This document shows positions 52,308 through 60,976 of a stretch of DNA of 64,000 nt, in pieces. A program made the translations under genes and the position numbers. How positions within the stretch are numbered: position 1 is the stretch's first letter; each line of letters begins with the position of its first letter. Origin of the DNA: Caldinitratiruptor microaerophilus (lineage in GTDB: Bacteria; Bacillota; Sulfobacillia; Symbiobacteriales; ZC4RG38); the NCBI RefSeq assembly GCF_025999835.1, contig NZ_AP025628.1, positions 558,001-622,000 on the forward strand. The letters are read 5' to 3'. Under the pieces are notes generated by a model. It saw only the letters and a list, made by a program, of their open reading frames with translations, had not been told where the DNA came from and ran no database searches.

Positions 52308-53519
52308 TCACCCAACTGCGGCCGGCCGCTGCACGGCGGCGCCCGAGGCCAGCAGCTCGTCGATCTCGCCCTGCCGGTAGCCGAGCTCGGCCAGGACCTC
52401 CACAGTATGTTCGCCCAGGAGCGGCGGAGGCCGGCGGATCTGGCCCGGCGTGCCGTGGAGCTTCACCGGGATGCCGACGGCCCGGTACGTTCCCGCCGTG
52501 GGGTGGGGGACCTCCTGGAGCATTTCCCGGTGGAGGACCTGCGGGTCCCGGAAGACCTCGTCGAGCGTGTTGACCGGGCCGGCGGGGATCCCCGCCTCCC
52601 AGAAGGCCCGGCACCAGTCCATCGCCGGCCGCCCGCGCAGGGCCTCACCGAGGATCGGCAGGAGCTCCCGGCGGTTCGCCACGCGGTCCGGGTTCGTGCG
52701 GAAGCGGGGGTCGTCGGCCAGGTCGGGGCGGCCGATGAGCTCGGCGAACTTCCGGAACATGCGGTCGTTGCCGATCGCCAGGTAGATCGGGCGGTCGGCG
52801 GTGGGCAGGAGGTCGTAGGGCGAGATGCTCGGGTGGCTGTTGCCCACCCGCTCCGGCACCTTGCCGGAGTGCAGGTAGTTCGTGTGCCCCGGGTGCGCCA
52901 GGGCGACGGCGGTCTCCAGGAGAGACGCCTCCACGTGCTGCCCGAGGCCGGTCTGCGCGCGGTGGTACAGGGCCAGGAGGATGGCCGAGAACGCGAACAG
53001 GCCCGTGGCGAGGTCGGCGACGGGGATGCCGATCTTCAGCGGCTGGCCCCCCGGCTCGCCGTTGAGGCTCATGAGGCCCGCCATCGCCTGGACGGCCGCA
53101 TCATACCCGGGCAGGTTGGCGTACGGGCCGCTCCTCCCGAAGCCCGAGATGCTGCACAGGATGACCCGGGGGTTCAGCTCACGCAGGGTGTCGTAGCCGA
53201 GCCCCCACCGCTCGAGCGTGCCGGCCTTGAAGTTCTCCACCACCACGTCCGAGGTCCGGACCAGGCGACGGACAACCTCGCGGGCTTCGGGTCGGGCGAG
53301 GTCGAGGACGATGCCCCGTTTGTTGCGGTTCAGGGCCAGGTAGTACGCCGACTCCCCGCCGGCGAACGGCGGGCCGTACGCGCGCGTCTCGTCGCCTGCG
53401 GGGGGCTCCACCTTGATCACGTCGGCCCCGTGGTCGCCGAGCATCATGCAGCAGAACGGCCCCGCCAGCACCCGGGAGAGGTCGAGGACGCGGAGCCCCG
53501 CCAGCGCGCCGGGCATCAC
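52308..53519 (-). CDS. CaiB/BaiF-family CoA-transferase
   Basis: A 403-residue class III CoA-transferase, a paralogue of the one at 28-29 kb. Motifs: RVLDLSRVLAGPFCCMMLGDHGADVIKVE, NRNKRGIVLDL, SDVVVENFKAGTLERWGLG, and IPVADLATGLFAFSAILLAL with the catalytic Asp. GTG start. It stands alone, without a regulator or transporter, so its acid substrate cannot be guessed. Confidence 0.93.
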   Translation of the reverse strand: MMPGALAGLRVLDLSRVLAGPFCCMMLGDHGADVIKVEPPAGDETRAYGPPFAGGESAYYLALNRNKRGIVLDLARPEAREVVRRLVRTSDVVVENFKAGTLERWGLGYDTLRELNPRVILCSISGFGRSGPYANLPGYDAAVQAMAGLMSLNGEPGGQPLKIGIPVADLATGLFAFSAILLALYHRAQTGLGQHVEASLLETAVALAHPGHTNYLHSGKVPERVGNSHPSISPYDLLPTADRPIYLAIGNDRMFRKFAELIGRPDLADDPRFRTNPDRVANRRELLPILGEALRGRPAMDWCRAFWEAGIPAGPVNTLDEVFRDPQVLHREMLQEVPHPTAGTYRAVGIPVKLHGTPGQIRRPPPLLGEHTVEVLAELGYRQGEIDELLASGAAVQRPAAVG

Positions 53520-53555
53520 AGTTCCAGGACGCAGGCCACCACCCCCGCGGGCCGC

Positions 53556-53906
53556 TCAGGCGTGCTTCAGGTGCCAGACGGCCTCGTCGAGCCGTGCCAG
53601 CTTGTCGAGGAAGTAATCGAACCGTTTCTCCAGCTGGTCAAGACGCTCCTTGGTCTCGGATCGGAACGCGAAGAGGTCGATCCGGAGTTCCGCCTGGCCC
53701 TTCTCGAGCGCGCTGATTCGCGTGGCGAGCTCGGCCTGGCCCTTTTCGAGCGCGGTGATTCGCGTGGCGAGTTCGGCCTGGCCCTTCTCGAGGCCGGAGA
53801 TCCGCTCCGTGAGTTCGGCCTGACCCTTCACGAGCGCGGCCGTCCGCGCGTGGACCTCGTCGAGCCGCTGCAGGGCAGCTCTGAGCAGGTCGTTCGTCTC
53901 GTCCAC
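53556..53906 (-). CDS. Small coiled-coil protein with four 14-residue repeats (copy A)
   Basis: A 116-residue protein, mostly coiled coil. After MDETNDLLRAALQRLDEVHARTAA come four 14-residue units based on L-E-K-G-Q-A-E-L-A-T-R-I-S-A, then a constant tail (DLFAFRSETKERLDQLEKRF and DYFLDKLARLDEAVWHLKHA). The gene at 61148-61456 is the same protein with one unit fewer. No enzyme motif. The C-terminal helices may bind a partner. Function unknown. Confidence 0.8.
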   Translation of the reverse strand: MDETNDLLRAALQRLDEVHARTAALVKGQAELTERISGLEKGQAELATRITALEKGQAELATRISALEKGQAELRIDLFAFRSETKERLDQLEKRFDYFLDKLARLDEAVWHLKHA

Positions 53907-53986
53907 CCGACTTCCCCCCTCCCCGGGTAATGAATACGGCTTCGCCCGGCCAGGCCCCGGTTCCTGCCGCTGGGGGGACGGCGCCG

Positions 53987-54064
53987 CGGGGCCGGCAGGG
54001 ACTCCGCCAGGGCCTGCGCCCGCTCCTGGTCGGCCCCGGGGCTCAGGACCAGCTGGTAGACATC
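53987..54064 (-). pseudogene. Short duplicated fragment of the SNF2 helicase gene
   Basis: Bases about 54003-54062 match 59164-59223, inside the SNF2 helicase gene, at roughly 52 of 60 positions and in the same orientation (for example GCCAGGGCCTGC, TCCTGGTCGGCCCC and GCTCAGGACC are shared). In the minus frame it would encode VLSPGADQERAQALAESL against VLSAGADQERVQALAGAL in the intact gene. It is a remnant of a rearrangement, not a gene. Confidence 0.7.
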
Positions 54065-54187
54065 GTACCCGTCATCGCTGATATGATCTTGGCCGTGTTG
54101 ACAACTGCGGACCCGCCGGAGGGGGCGGGTCCTCCTGATATGCCCGGCTCAGCTCGGCGAAACGCCCGGTGCGGTCCCGCATGCCGG

Positions 54188-54832
54188 GTGGCTCAGGGGG
54201 AGGACGCGGAGCTCCGCCGCCTGGTCGGGGTCCTCACCGGCGTGGCCGGCCTGGTGGCGATCTACATCCAGGCCCAGGTCTACCGGATCCCCGGCCGGCC
54301 GATGTGGAACCACCTCTCCACCGAACTCCTCTTCTACAGCACCGCCTTCCTCCTGGGGCCCCTGGTGGTGGGCGTCGTCTTCAGCCTCGCCCGGGGCAGC
54401 GCCGTCCCGGCGGAGAAGGGGGAGCCGGTCTACCGGCGCTCCCACCAGCGGCTGGGCATGACGTTGCTGGTGGTTGCCGCCCTGGAGGCGGTTGCCATCG
54501 CCTGGCGCACCCACTACCTGGCGTCAGCCCTCGACGGCCCGCAGCCCGTCGCCCTCCTGGGGAAGGCGATGGTCGGGAAGGAAACGATCCGCACCGCCCT
54601 GGCCATCGGTGCCCACGTCCTTCAGGGCGAGTACGAGTGGCTCCTCCCGGTGCAGTGGACCCTCTCCGTGGCGGCTCCGGCTCTCTTCGCCGTTGGCCTG
54701 TGGGCGTGGCACCGCCGCGGCGGGAGCCTCCGCACCGCGGGCCGTGCGATCATCGGCATCACGGTGCTGGCGATCGCGGGGGAGTTCGCCGGGCGGTCGC
54801 TGTTCTACCTGACCGGACGGCCCTGGTTTTGA
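54188..54832 (+). pseudogene. DmsC-like membrane anchor, N-terminally truncated
   Basis: About 214 residues corresponding to the last two thirds of DmsC, the quinol-oxidising membrane anchor of DMSO-reductase-type Mo enzymes. Supporting phrases: VYRIPGRPMWNHLSTELLFYST, aligned with the E. coli VPTWYSIWTP region, and VLAIAGEFAGRSLFYLTG, aligned with the LAGELIGRGVFYGL end. Five helices remain; the first three helices of the family are missing. The frame is open back to 53930 but that part is unrelated and overlaps the SNF2 fragment. GTG 54188 marks where similarity begins and has no ribosome binding site. No dmsA or dmsB is nearby. Confidence 0.65.
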
Positions 54833-54849
54833 GGAAGGAGGCACAATCG

Positions 54850-55020
54850 ATGCGCCGACGGTTCCTGCTGCGACTCTTCGCCGCCTTGCCGGCCGCCGCC
54901 CTGCTGTGGCTGGAGCACCGGGGCCTGCCCGGGGCCGGGCGACTGGTCCGCCGCATGGCGCCGAATCCGGCGCCGGCGAAGGTGGAGTACTACGGGTACA
55001 GGGAAGTGAAGCTGTCGTAG
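54850..55020 (+). CDS. Small basic protein with one hydrophobic helix, downstream of the dmsC remnant
   Basis: A 56-residue protein: MRRRFLLRLFAALPAAALLW, a basic and hydrophobic N-terminus like a signal or anchor, then a basic tail ending in EYYGYREVKLS. It has an excellent ribosome binding site (GAGGAAGGAGGCACAATCG) and begins 17 nt after the DmsC-like gene, so it was probably the last gene of that reductase operon. Not recognised. Confidence 0.6.
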   Translation: MRRRFLLRLFAALPAAALLWLEHRGLPGAGRLVRRMAPNPAPAKVEYYGYREVKLS

Positions 55021-55022
55021 AA

Positions 55023-55051
55023 GGAGGGCCGGCGCTCAGGGCCGGCCCTCC
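55023..55051. terminator. Hairpin after the small protein gene
   Basis: Perfect 11-bp stem GGAGGGCCGGC / GCCGGCCCTCC with a 7-nt loop, 2 nt after the stop and between convergent genes. Confidence 0.55.
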
Positions 55052-55120
55052 GCCCGCACGGTGCTGCCCGGCGGGTGATGTGCGGGGCAAGATTACCGCC
55101 CCGTTCACACCAAGGCAGGG

Positions 55121-55690
55121 TCAAGCACTGAACACAGGCCCAAGGTCAAGCGAAAACTGAGGGAGTTCGGGCTCAAGCGCGACGCGATCAGGCTTCTCGT
55201 GGCGGTCGGCTTTCCGACCGGGCCGGTACACTTCAACCGTTTGCGAGTCCGGGTCGATGAGGACGGCCAGTCGCGCTCCGTTGGCCAGGTAGGCCTCCAT
55301 CTTCTCTCGCAGCTCGTCAAGTGTGTCCGACTTTGAGCGTACCTCGAAGACGCAGTCCGGGCAGAGGGGGACGAAACCCTCCTGCTCCTCAGGTGTGAGC
55401 GCCTCCCAACGCTCGCGCCGGACCCAAGAGGCGTCGGGGCAGAAAAGCGAACCGTCGCGAAGTCGAAAGCCCGTGGAGGAGTCGAAGACGATACCCAGCC
55501 GTGTTCTGAGGTTCCAAGCGTATAGCTGTCCGAACACCTCGCCGCTGCGCTGCCCACTCTTGCCGCCGGTAGGTGTCACGACGAGCCTCCCTTCCGCCGT
55601 GCGTTCGAACTGGTAGCCAGGGTTGCGCTCGGAAAGCTTCAGGATCTCTTCGTCGGTCACGCGGTGGGCTAGGCGCAGCGTGATCGCCAT
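55121..55690 (-). CDS. Uma2-family (DUF820) nuclease-like protein
   Basis: A 189-residue Uma2 protein. MAITLRLAHRVTDEEILKLSERN and FERTAEGRLVVTPTGGKSGQR open the fold; CPDASWVRRERWEAL, CPDCVFEVRSKSD and KMEAYLANGARLAVLIDPDSQTVEVYRPG carry the usual metal-ligand Asp and Glu and the helper K/Q region. It belongs to the larger Uma2 group common in cyanobacteria and GC-rich Firmicutes. Its codon use looks less GC-rich than its neighbours, which suggests transfer. Confidence 0.88.
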   Translation of the reverse strand: MAITLRLAHRVTDEEILKLSERNPGYQFERTAEGRLVVTPTGGKSGQRSGEVFGQLYAWNLRTRLGIVFDSSTGFRLRDGSLFCPDASWVRRERWEALTPEEQEGFVPLCPDCVFEVRSKSDTLDELREKMEAYLANGARLAVLIDPDSQTVEVYRPGRKADRHEKPDRVALEPELPQFSLDLGPVFSA

Positions 55691-55792
55691 GAATACCCCC
55701 CTCCCGGGTCCACTGTCTCGGGGAGCTCATCTGCGGCTTTCTGCCGCCAACGTAGCACGAGAGGACTCCGCCAGGCAAGGGCGGCCGATCCG

Positions 55793-56623
55793 TCAGGACT
55801 CCTCCGCTGGGTCGCCCCCGAGCCTCTGCTCGCGCGCCCGGCGCGTGACCACCTCGTAGTAGCCCGAGAGGTGGGCGAGGACCGCCCCGGCGTCCGGCAG
55901 GCCCGCGGGCGGTCCCAGGCGCCGGAGCACGGCCCCGACCACGTCCGGCGGGTCGAGCCGGATGGCGATGCGCTCGATTTCGGGTCCCAAGGTCCAGAAC
56001 CGGTCGAGGGTCCCGGCCAGGTCGGGCGACCCCTCGTCCGGATCGCCGGACGCATCCCCTCTTGCCGCCGGCACGCCGGGTCCACCGGCGGCAGCGGCCC
56101 GGTGGGCGCGCAGGGCGTCCAGGACCTGGTCCCGGTCGCGCCCGCGCAGCCGGAACAGCACGAACGGGTCCGCGTCGAACTCCTGGCCGAGGCGATAGAA
56201 CACTGCGGCGATGTGCTTGCAGGGGTTGGCCCAGTCCGGGCAGGAACAGGCGGTGCGGAGGTCGCGGGCCGAGCGGGGGAAGAGGGTCACTCCCGCTGCG
56301 GCGAAGGCCTCCTCGATGTTCTCCGGCATCTCCCCGGCCAGCAGCCGGGCGGCGAAGACCGCCCGGCCGGCCATGGCGCGGGTCACCTGCTCCCACTCCC
56401 GGTCCGACAGCGGGTTCAGGGCGATGGTCACCCGGTACGGCTGGGGACGCGAGCCCTGAACCCGAGCCTCGACGGTACCGGGCGTGATGACGATCGCCAG
56501 CACGTTGCCGGCGCGGGCGTAGGCGCGCCCCCGCCGCAGCCGGCTGGCCCAGCCGAACGACTCCAGCACTCCGGTCCAGCGCTGGGCCCACCAGTTCGAG
56601 CCGAACTCCGGCTTCCGTCCCAT
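55793..56623 (-). CDS. SWIM zinc finger protein, SNF2 partner
   Basis: A 276-residue protein with a SWIM zinc motif at about 128-140: ACSCPDWANPCKHIAAVFY, matching C-x-C-x(n)-C-x-H. The N-terminus NWWAQRWTGVLESFGWASRLRRGRAYAR is typical of SWIM proteins that sit beside HepA-like helicases. ATG 56623 follows GGAGTGATCGAC, 5 nt after the helicase stop. It probably binds nucleic acid or the helicase; function not known. Confidence 0.88.
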   Translation of the reverse strand: MGRKPEFGSNWWAQRWTGVLESFGWASRLRRGRAYARAGNVLAIVITPGTVEARVQGSRPQPYRVTIALNPLSDREWEQVTRAMAGRAVFAARLLAGEMPENIEEAFAAAGVTLFPRSARDLRTACSCPDWANPCKHIAAVFYRLGQEFDADPFVLFRLRGRDRDQVLDALRAHRAAAAGGPGVPAARGDASGDPDEGSPDLAGTLDRFWTLGPEIERIAIRLDPPDVVGAVLRRLGPPAGLPDAGAVLAHLSGYYEVVTRRAREQRLGGDPAEES

Positions 56624-56628
56624 GTCGA

Positions 56629-59600
56629 TCACTCCCGGTCCAGGCTCAGGAGGCCGCGGAGCTCGTCGTCGGAGAGCTCCGTCAGCCAGGCCTCGCCCGT
56701 TCCGACCACCCGCTCGGCCAGTTCCCGCTTGCTGGCGATCAGGGCGTCGATCTTCTCCTCCACGGTGCCGGCGCTGATGAGCTTGTGGACCATGACGCGC
56801 CTGTGCTGCCCGATCCGGTACGCCCGGTCGGTTGCCTGGTTCTCCACCGCCGGGTTCCACCAGCGGTCGAAGTGGAAGACGTGGCTGGCCCGGGTCAAGT
56901 TCAGACCCACGCCGCCGGCCTTCAGCGAGAGGACCATGATCTGGGGGCCGTCCGCGGCCTGGAAGCGCTCCACCATGCGGCTGCGGGCTGCCCTGGGGAC
57001 GCCCCCGTGCAGGAAGAGCACCTCCTGGCCGAAGGTCTCGCGCAGGAACCGCTGCAGGAGCGTGCCCATCTCCGTGAACTGGGTGAACACGAGGGCGGCG
57101 TCGCCCTCCTCCAGGACCTCCTCCAGCATCTCGGCGAGCCGGTCGAGCTTGCCGGAGCGGCCCGGGAGCGCGCTGCCGTCCCCCAGGAGGTGCGCCGGGT
57201 GGTTGCACACCTGCTTGAGCTTCGTGAGGGCGCTCAGCACCAGCCCCCGCCGCTCGATGCCGTCGGCCGCGGCGATGCGCTCCAGCATCTCCTCGGCGAC
57301 GGCCGCGTAGAGGGTGGCCTGTTCCGGCGTGAGGTTGACGTACACCGGCAGTTCCTGCTTCTCCGGCAGGTCCTGGATGATGGCCGGGTCCGTCTTGACC
57401 CGCCGCAGGATGAAGGGCCGGACCAGCCGCTGCAGGCGGGCAGCCGCCTCCGCGTCCCGGTACCGCTCGATGGGGACGGCGAACTGCCGGTGGAACGCCT
57501 GGGCGGAGCCGAGGTACCCGGGGTTCAGGAACTCCATGATTGACCACAGGTCGCCCAGCCGGTTCTCCACCGGGGTGCCGGTGAGCGCGATCCGGTACCC
57601 CGCCCGCAGCGCCCGCAGGCTCTGGCTCTGGCGGGTCGCCGGGTTCTTGATGTTCTGGGCTTCGTCCAGCACGATGCCGTTCCACGTCATGGCGGCCAGG
57701 TCGGCGGCATCCCGCTGAGCCAGGGCGTAAGTCGTGATCACCACGTCGTGGGCCTCCGCCTCGGCGCGGAAGTCCTCGCCCCGCAGGCGGTCTGCACCGT
57801 GGTGCACGAGCACGCGCAGCGAGGGGGCGAACCGCGCCAGCTCCCGCTGCCAGTTCCCCACGACGGAGGTGGGGCACACGAGGAGCGTGGGGCCGGCGGC
57901 GAGCCCGGCTGCCCGTTCGTGCAGCCAGAGGGCGATCACCTGGACCGTCTTGCCGAGGCCCATGTCGTCCGCCAGGCAGGCGCCGATGCCCCGCTCCCGC
58001 AGGAAGGCCAGCCAGGAGAAGCCGCGCACCTGGTAGGGCCGCAGCTGCCCCCGCAGCCCCGCCGGGGTGGGGAGCTCCTCCAGGGTCCCGTCGCCGCTCA
58101 GCCGGCGGAGCAGGTCGGCGGCCGCACCTTCGGCATCGACGCCCACCACCGGCAGCCCCGGCGCGGCCTCGCCGGCGCCCGCCGCCAGGCGCAGGGCATC
58201 GCCGACCGTGAGGGTCCGGCCCTGGCGCTCGAGCCGCCGGAGGGCGTCGGCGAGCCGCTCCGGGTTCACCTCGACCCACTGGCCGCGCATGCGGACCAGG
58301 GGCACCTTCAGCCGGGCGAGGCGGTGCAGCTCCTCGCGGCTGAGGGGCTGGTCACCCAGCACGATCTCCCAGTCCACATCGAGGAGGTCTGACAGGCCCA
58401 GGCCGCCCCCCGCACCAGCCCGCGGCGACGCGGACGACGACCGCACCCGCAGGCGGGCACCCAGCCGGGCCCCGCCGGCCAGGCTGGCCGGGAGGAGGAC
58501 CCCCAGTCCGCTTTCCTGGAGGAGCAGGGCCCCCTCCTTGAGAAAGAGGTACGCCTCGGTCGGGGTGAGCGGGCAGGATTCCGGGCGGGCCTCGTCGAGC
58601 GCGCGTTCTAGCGGGGGGAAGAGGCGGGCCGCCACCCCGAGGTCCGCCAGCAGGCGCTCCTGCGGGTGGTCCAGGCGGCGGTTCAGGTACCGCAGCGTGC
58701 TGCCCCGGGCCCGCCAGACCTCGGCCGCCGGCACCAGCAGGCTGGGGTCGTCGGCGGCCTGGAGGAGCACGTGCAGCGCCCAGGACGCCCCGTCGCCGGC
58801 GTCATCGCCGTCCGGCGGCTCCAGCCGGAAGCACGTGCGAAAGGCGGCAGGCGCCTGCCCCTGGACGACCGGGGCGGACCAGGCGGATAGCCGCGTGCGG
58901 AGCGTGTCCACCTCAGCCGGCGTTCCCGGGATCGCGGCGGTGGGCGCCGCCAGGGCTTCAAGCCACCGGCCGGCCACGCCCGGTACCGGCCGCGGCGCCC
59001 GGCCCGCGCGCTCCGCGGCCGGCGTTTCGCCCAGCCAGCGGCGGATGAGCGCATCCGCCCCCGCCTGCAGGAAGCCCGTCACGAGCGCCAGGGCGTCCGG
59101 CGCCGGGTACGTCGCCGGGTCCGCACCGGCTGGCGCCAGGGCCCGGCAGACCGGCGGCAGAGCCCCCGCCAGGGCCTGCACCCGTTCCTGGTCGGCCCCA
59201 GCGCTCAGGACCGGCTGCCAGACGGCAGCGGGGGCGTCAGGGTGCACGGCCGGCACGAACCGCCCACGCGCGAGGAGTTCCAGCGCCAGTCGGGCCGCCA
59301 GGGTCCAGCAGCGCAGGTCGGCGCCAAACCGGTAGTAGGGCTGCCCGGGCCGGTCCGGGAGCGCCGCCAGCCAGGTGACCGCGCGGGCCGGCTCCAGGGC
59401 CAGCCCGGCCACGTTCCAGGCCATCAGGCGCGGTTGCGCGCCCGTACCCCTCTCGAAATCCGCGACCCCTTGCGCCGCGAGGTCTGGAGAAGGCAACGGC
59501 CCCGTACCCTCGGCTCCCGGCAGCCGCAGGACACAGGTCATCTCGGTAGCACCCGGCAGGAACTGAACGAGCCCGCCCGGAGGCGCCTGGAACGGGTGGA

Positions 59601-59721
59601 CGGGAATGGTCTTGTGCGCCGGCCGCCGGCGTTTGCCGGGCAGACGCGTCGCATCCTCGGCCCAGACGAAGAACCGGCCCCCAGCCGCAAAGGGGGCCCA
59701 CGTGCCGTGGAAGACGAACAC
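56629..59721 (-). CDS. SNF2/HepA-like helicase
   Basis: A 1030-residue SNF2-family DNA translocase. An N-terminal region of about 560 residues (SNF2_assoc-like) precedes the motor. Motif I CLADDMGLGKTVQVIAL, motif II VLDEAQNIKN, motif III ALTGTPVENRLGDLWS; second lobe with FTQFTEMGTLLQRFL, LKAGGVGLNLTRASHVFHFD and the Arg finger motif DRAYRIGQHRRV. GTG start; ribosome binding site weak. Pairs with the SWIM gene. A 60-bp part near 59.2 kb occurs again at 54.0 kb. Confidence 0.93.
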   Translation of the reverse strand: MFVFHGTWAPFAAGGRFFVWAEDATRLPGKRRRPAHKTIPVHPFQAPPGGLVQFLPGATEMTCVLRLPGAEGTGPLPSPDLAAQGVADFERGTGAQPRLMAWNVAGLALEPARAVTWLAALPDRPGQPYYRFGADLRCWTLAARLALELLARGRFVPAVHPDAPAAVWQPVLSAGADQERVQALAGALPPVCRALAPAGADPATYPAPDALALVTGFLQAGADALIRRWLGETPAAERAGRAPRPVPGVAGRWLEALAAPTAAIPGTPAEVDTLRTRLSAWSAPVVQGQAPAAFRTCFRLEPPDGDDAGDGASWALHVLLQAADDPSLLVPAAEVWRARGSTLRYLNRRLDHPQERLLADLGVAARLFPPLERALDEARPESCPLTPTEAYLFLKEGALLLQESGLGVLLPASLAGGARLGARLRVRSSSASPRAGAGGGLGLSDLLDVDWEIVLGDQPLSREELHRLARLKVPLVRMRGQWVEVNPERLADALRRLERQGRTLTVGDALRLAAGAGEAAPGLPVVGVDAEGAAADLLRRLSGDGTLEELPTPAGLRGQLRPYQVRGFSWLAFLRERGIGACLADDMGLGKTVQVIALWLHERAAGLAAGPTLLVCPTSVVGNWQRELARFAPSLRVLVHHGADRLRGEDFRAEAEAHDVVITTYALAQRDAADLAAMTWNGIVLDEAQNIKNPATRQSQSLRALRAGYRIALTGTPVENRLGDLWSIMEFLNPGYLGSAQAFHRQFAVPIERYRDAEAAARLQRLVRPFILRRVKTDPAIIQDLPEKQELPVYVNLTPEQATLYAAVAEEMLERIAAADGIERRGLVLSALTKLKQVCNHPAHLLGDGSALPGRSGKLDRLAEMLEEVLEEGDAALVFTQFTEMGTLLQRFLRETFGQEVLFLHGGVPRAARSRMVERFQAADGPQIMVLSLKAGGVGLNLTRASHVFHFDRWWNPAVENQATDRAYRIGQHRRVMVHKLISAGTVEEKIDALIASKRELAERVVGTGEAWLTELSDDELRGLLSLDRE

Positions 59722-60007
59722 CGAAAGGGATCACGCTCCGGAAGCCGCAGGCGTCCTTGCTCCTTCCCGTTTCGGTGGACCGGACCGGCGTTCCTGCGCC
59801 GGCCCGCATGCCGCCGGCCGTCGTCGGTGGAAAGCTGTGACACCGGCAGGAAAGGTCTTCCCGGTCGAGAACCTTTCTGGGAGCGAACGGGAATCCGGAG
59901 TGCCGTTGGCTACCGGGACGCGGAAGCCGGCCCGGGTGCACCGGCACGGACCCCGGGAGGCCCGTGGCCGCATCGGGAGTCAGGAGTGGTGTCCGGGGTG
60001 ACGGTGA

Positions 60008-60211
60008 AGCCTTGCCCGCGAGGCGACGGAGGCCAACCCCCACGTGCTCCCCTACTTCCTGGGACAGGCCGAGCCTCCGGTGGACCTGCCCGACTACATC
60101 ACGCTCGGAGGGGAAGATGAAGCCGCATCCTACGCGATGCTGGCAGCCCGGTGGTGGTTCGGGGAGCCGAGGGCCGTGGCCTGGCTGAAGACGCCGTTGA
60201 AGCGGGAGTGA
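60008..60211 (+). pseudogene. C-terminal remnant of a TPR (ST7-like) protein
   Basis: An open stretch of 67 codons after an in-frame TGA at 60005: EATEANPHVLPYFLGQAEPP, then YITLGGEDEAASYAMLAARWW and AVAWLKTP. The pattern NPHV-x2-YLLG ... LP-x-Y-x-x-GDEDEA-x-x-Y ... WL is the end of a known family of bacterial TPR proteins. No start codon or N-terminus is present. The rest of 59722-60387 holds no gene that I can support. Confidence 0.55.
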
Positions 60212-60377
60212 GCCGACCCCGGCCCGCATGGTGTTGCCCTGCCGCACCGGCCGTTGACCCGCGGCTCGTCCGACCCAGCAGGCCGGCGTCCGCAGCCCGT
60301 GTTCGGTCCAGCGCCGTGAACAGGCGAGCACAGGCGAGCGCTCCGCTTGACAGAGGCGAGTGCAGCAGCCGAAGGTA

Positions 60378-60402
60378 GGTTACGGATATGATGACCGTAA
60401 CC
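60378..60402 (+). promoter_or_regulatory. Inverted repeat over the start of the RHH gene, candidate autoregulatory operator
   Basis: GGTTACGG (60378-60385) and CCGTAACC (60395-60402) form a perfect 8-bp dyad with 9 nt between, spanning the ATG. Ribbon-helix-helix antitoxins commonly repress at such dyads. Confidence 0.5.
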
Positions 60403-60675
60403 GGTACTCAGCCACGGGGGAGCAATGTCCTGACGGAGCGGCTGGAAATCCGGCTGGACCCGACCACGATGCGTCTCTTGCGGGAAGAGGCTCGTCGCCG
60501 GGGCATTTCCATGGGGCAGCTCCTCCGGCAGGCGATCGACTGGTTCCTTCACGAGGAGCGGCAGGCGCGCCTCAAGGCGCCAGGGGCGCTCTTCCCGGTC
60601 GAAGCCCCGGCTCCCGACTGGGAGGTCATGAAGCGCGAGATCGAGACGGCCCGGCTGCAGGATGCTCCGCGGTGA
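60388..60675 (+). CDS. Ribbon-helix-helix antitoxin-like protein
   Basis: A 95-residue protein. Residues 15-55 fit a ribbon-helix-helix: LTERLEIRLDPTTMRLLREE, then ARRRGISMGQLLRQAIDWFL. The C-terminal tail (PVEAPAPDWEVMKREIETAR) would block a toxin. GAAGGTAGG is the ribosome binding site; an ATG follows directly after the first. Its toxin gene downstream is broken. Confidence 0.82.
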   Translation: MMTVTGTQPRGSNVLTERLEIRLDPTTMRLLREEARRRGISMGQLLRQAIDWFLHEERQARLKAPGALFPVEAPAPDWEVMKREIETARLQDAPR

Positions 60676-60788
60676 GCCGCGTGTTCATCGATGGCAACGT
60701 TGCATGTACGCGGGCGGGCGACCATCCACTTCAGGTGCCGTTGCAGCACGTTACCCGGGCCGTAGTGGCCGGCAAGCTTGATCTTCGG
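60672..60788 (+). pseudogene. PIN-domain (VapC-like) toxin, N-terminal fragment
   Basis: GTG overlaps the antitoxin stop. The frame reads SRVFIDGNVACTRAGDHPLQ then VTRAVVAGKLDL: the first acidic residue of a PIN nuclease (FIDxNV) and the helix after it. At about 60788 the sequence changes to that of an HNH nuclease gene on the other strand. The toxin active site is lost. Confidence 0.7.
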
Positions 60789-60789
60789 C

Positions 60790-60976
60790 GAGGGAGGATA
60801 GGGCGCGGAAGTCGAAGACCGCCAGGGAGCGCTGCCGGGTGGTGGATACCGTGCAGCGGCGCAGCCTCGAAGCGGTCCTCGGGGTAGATGACGGCGTGCC
60901 CCTGGAAGGACTGGCCTGGGTGTCGCGCGACCGCATGCACAGAGAGGGCGCGGACGGCGGGTTCGAAATCCGGACC
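60790..60976 (-). pseudogene. HNH nuclease gene fragment with internal deletions
   Basis: Three blocks match the intact HNH gene in order: 60790-60840 with about 61691-61740 (GCGGAAGTCGAAGACCGCC shared), 60845-60893 with about 62019-62068 (TCCTCGGGGTAGATG shared), and 60895-60976 with about 62138-62220 (GTGCCCCTGGAAGGACTGGC shared). Two deletions, of roughly 280 and 70 bp, separate the blocks. Confidence 0.8.

Noticed and set aside
53930-54187. N-terminal extension of the DmsC-like frame
   Set aside because: The in-frame sequence overlaps the SNF2 fragment and does not resemble DmsC; no ribosome binding site at its ATG.
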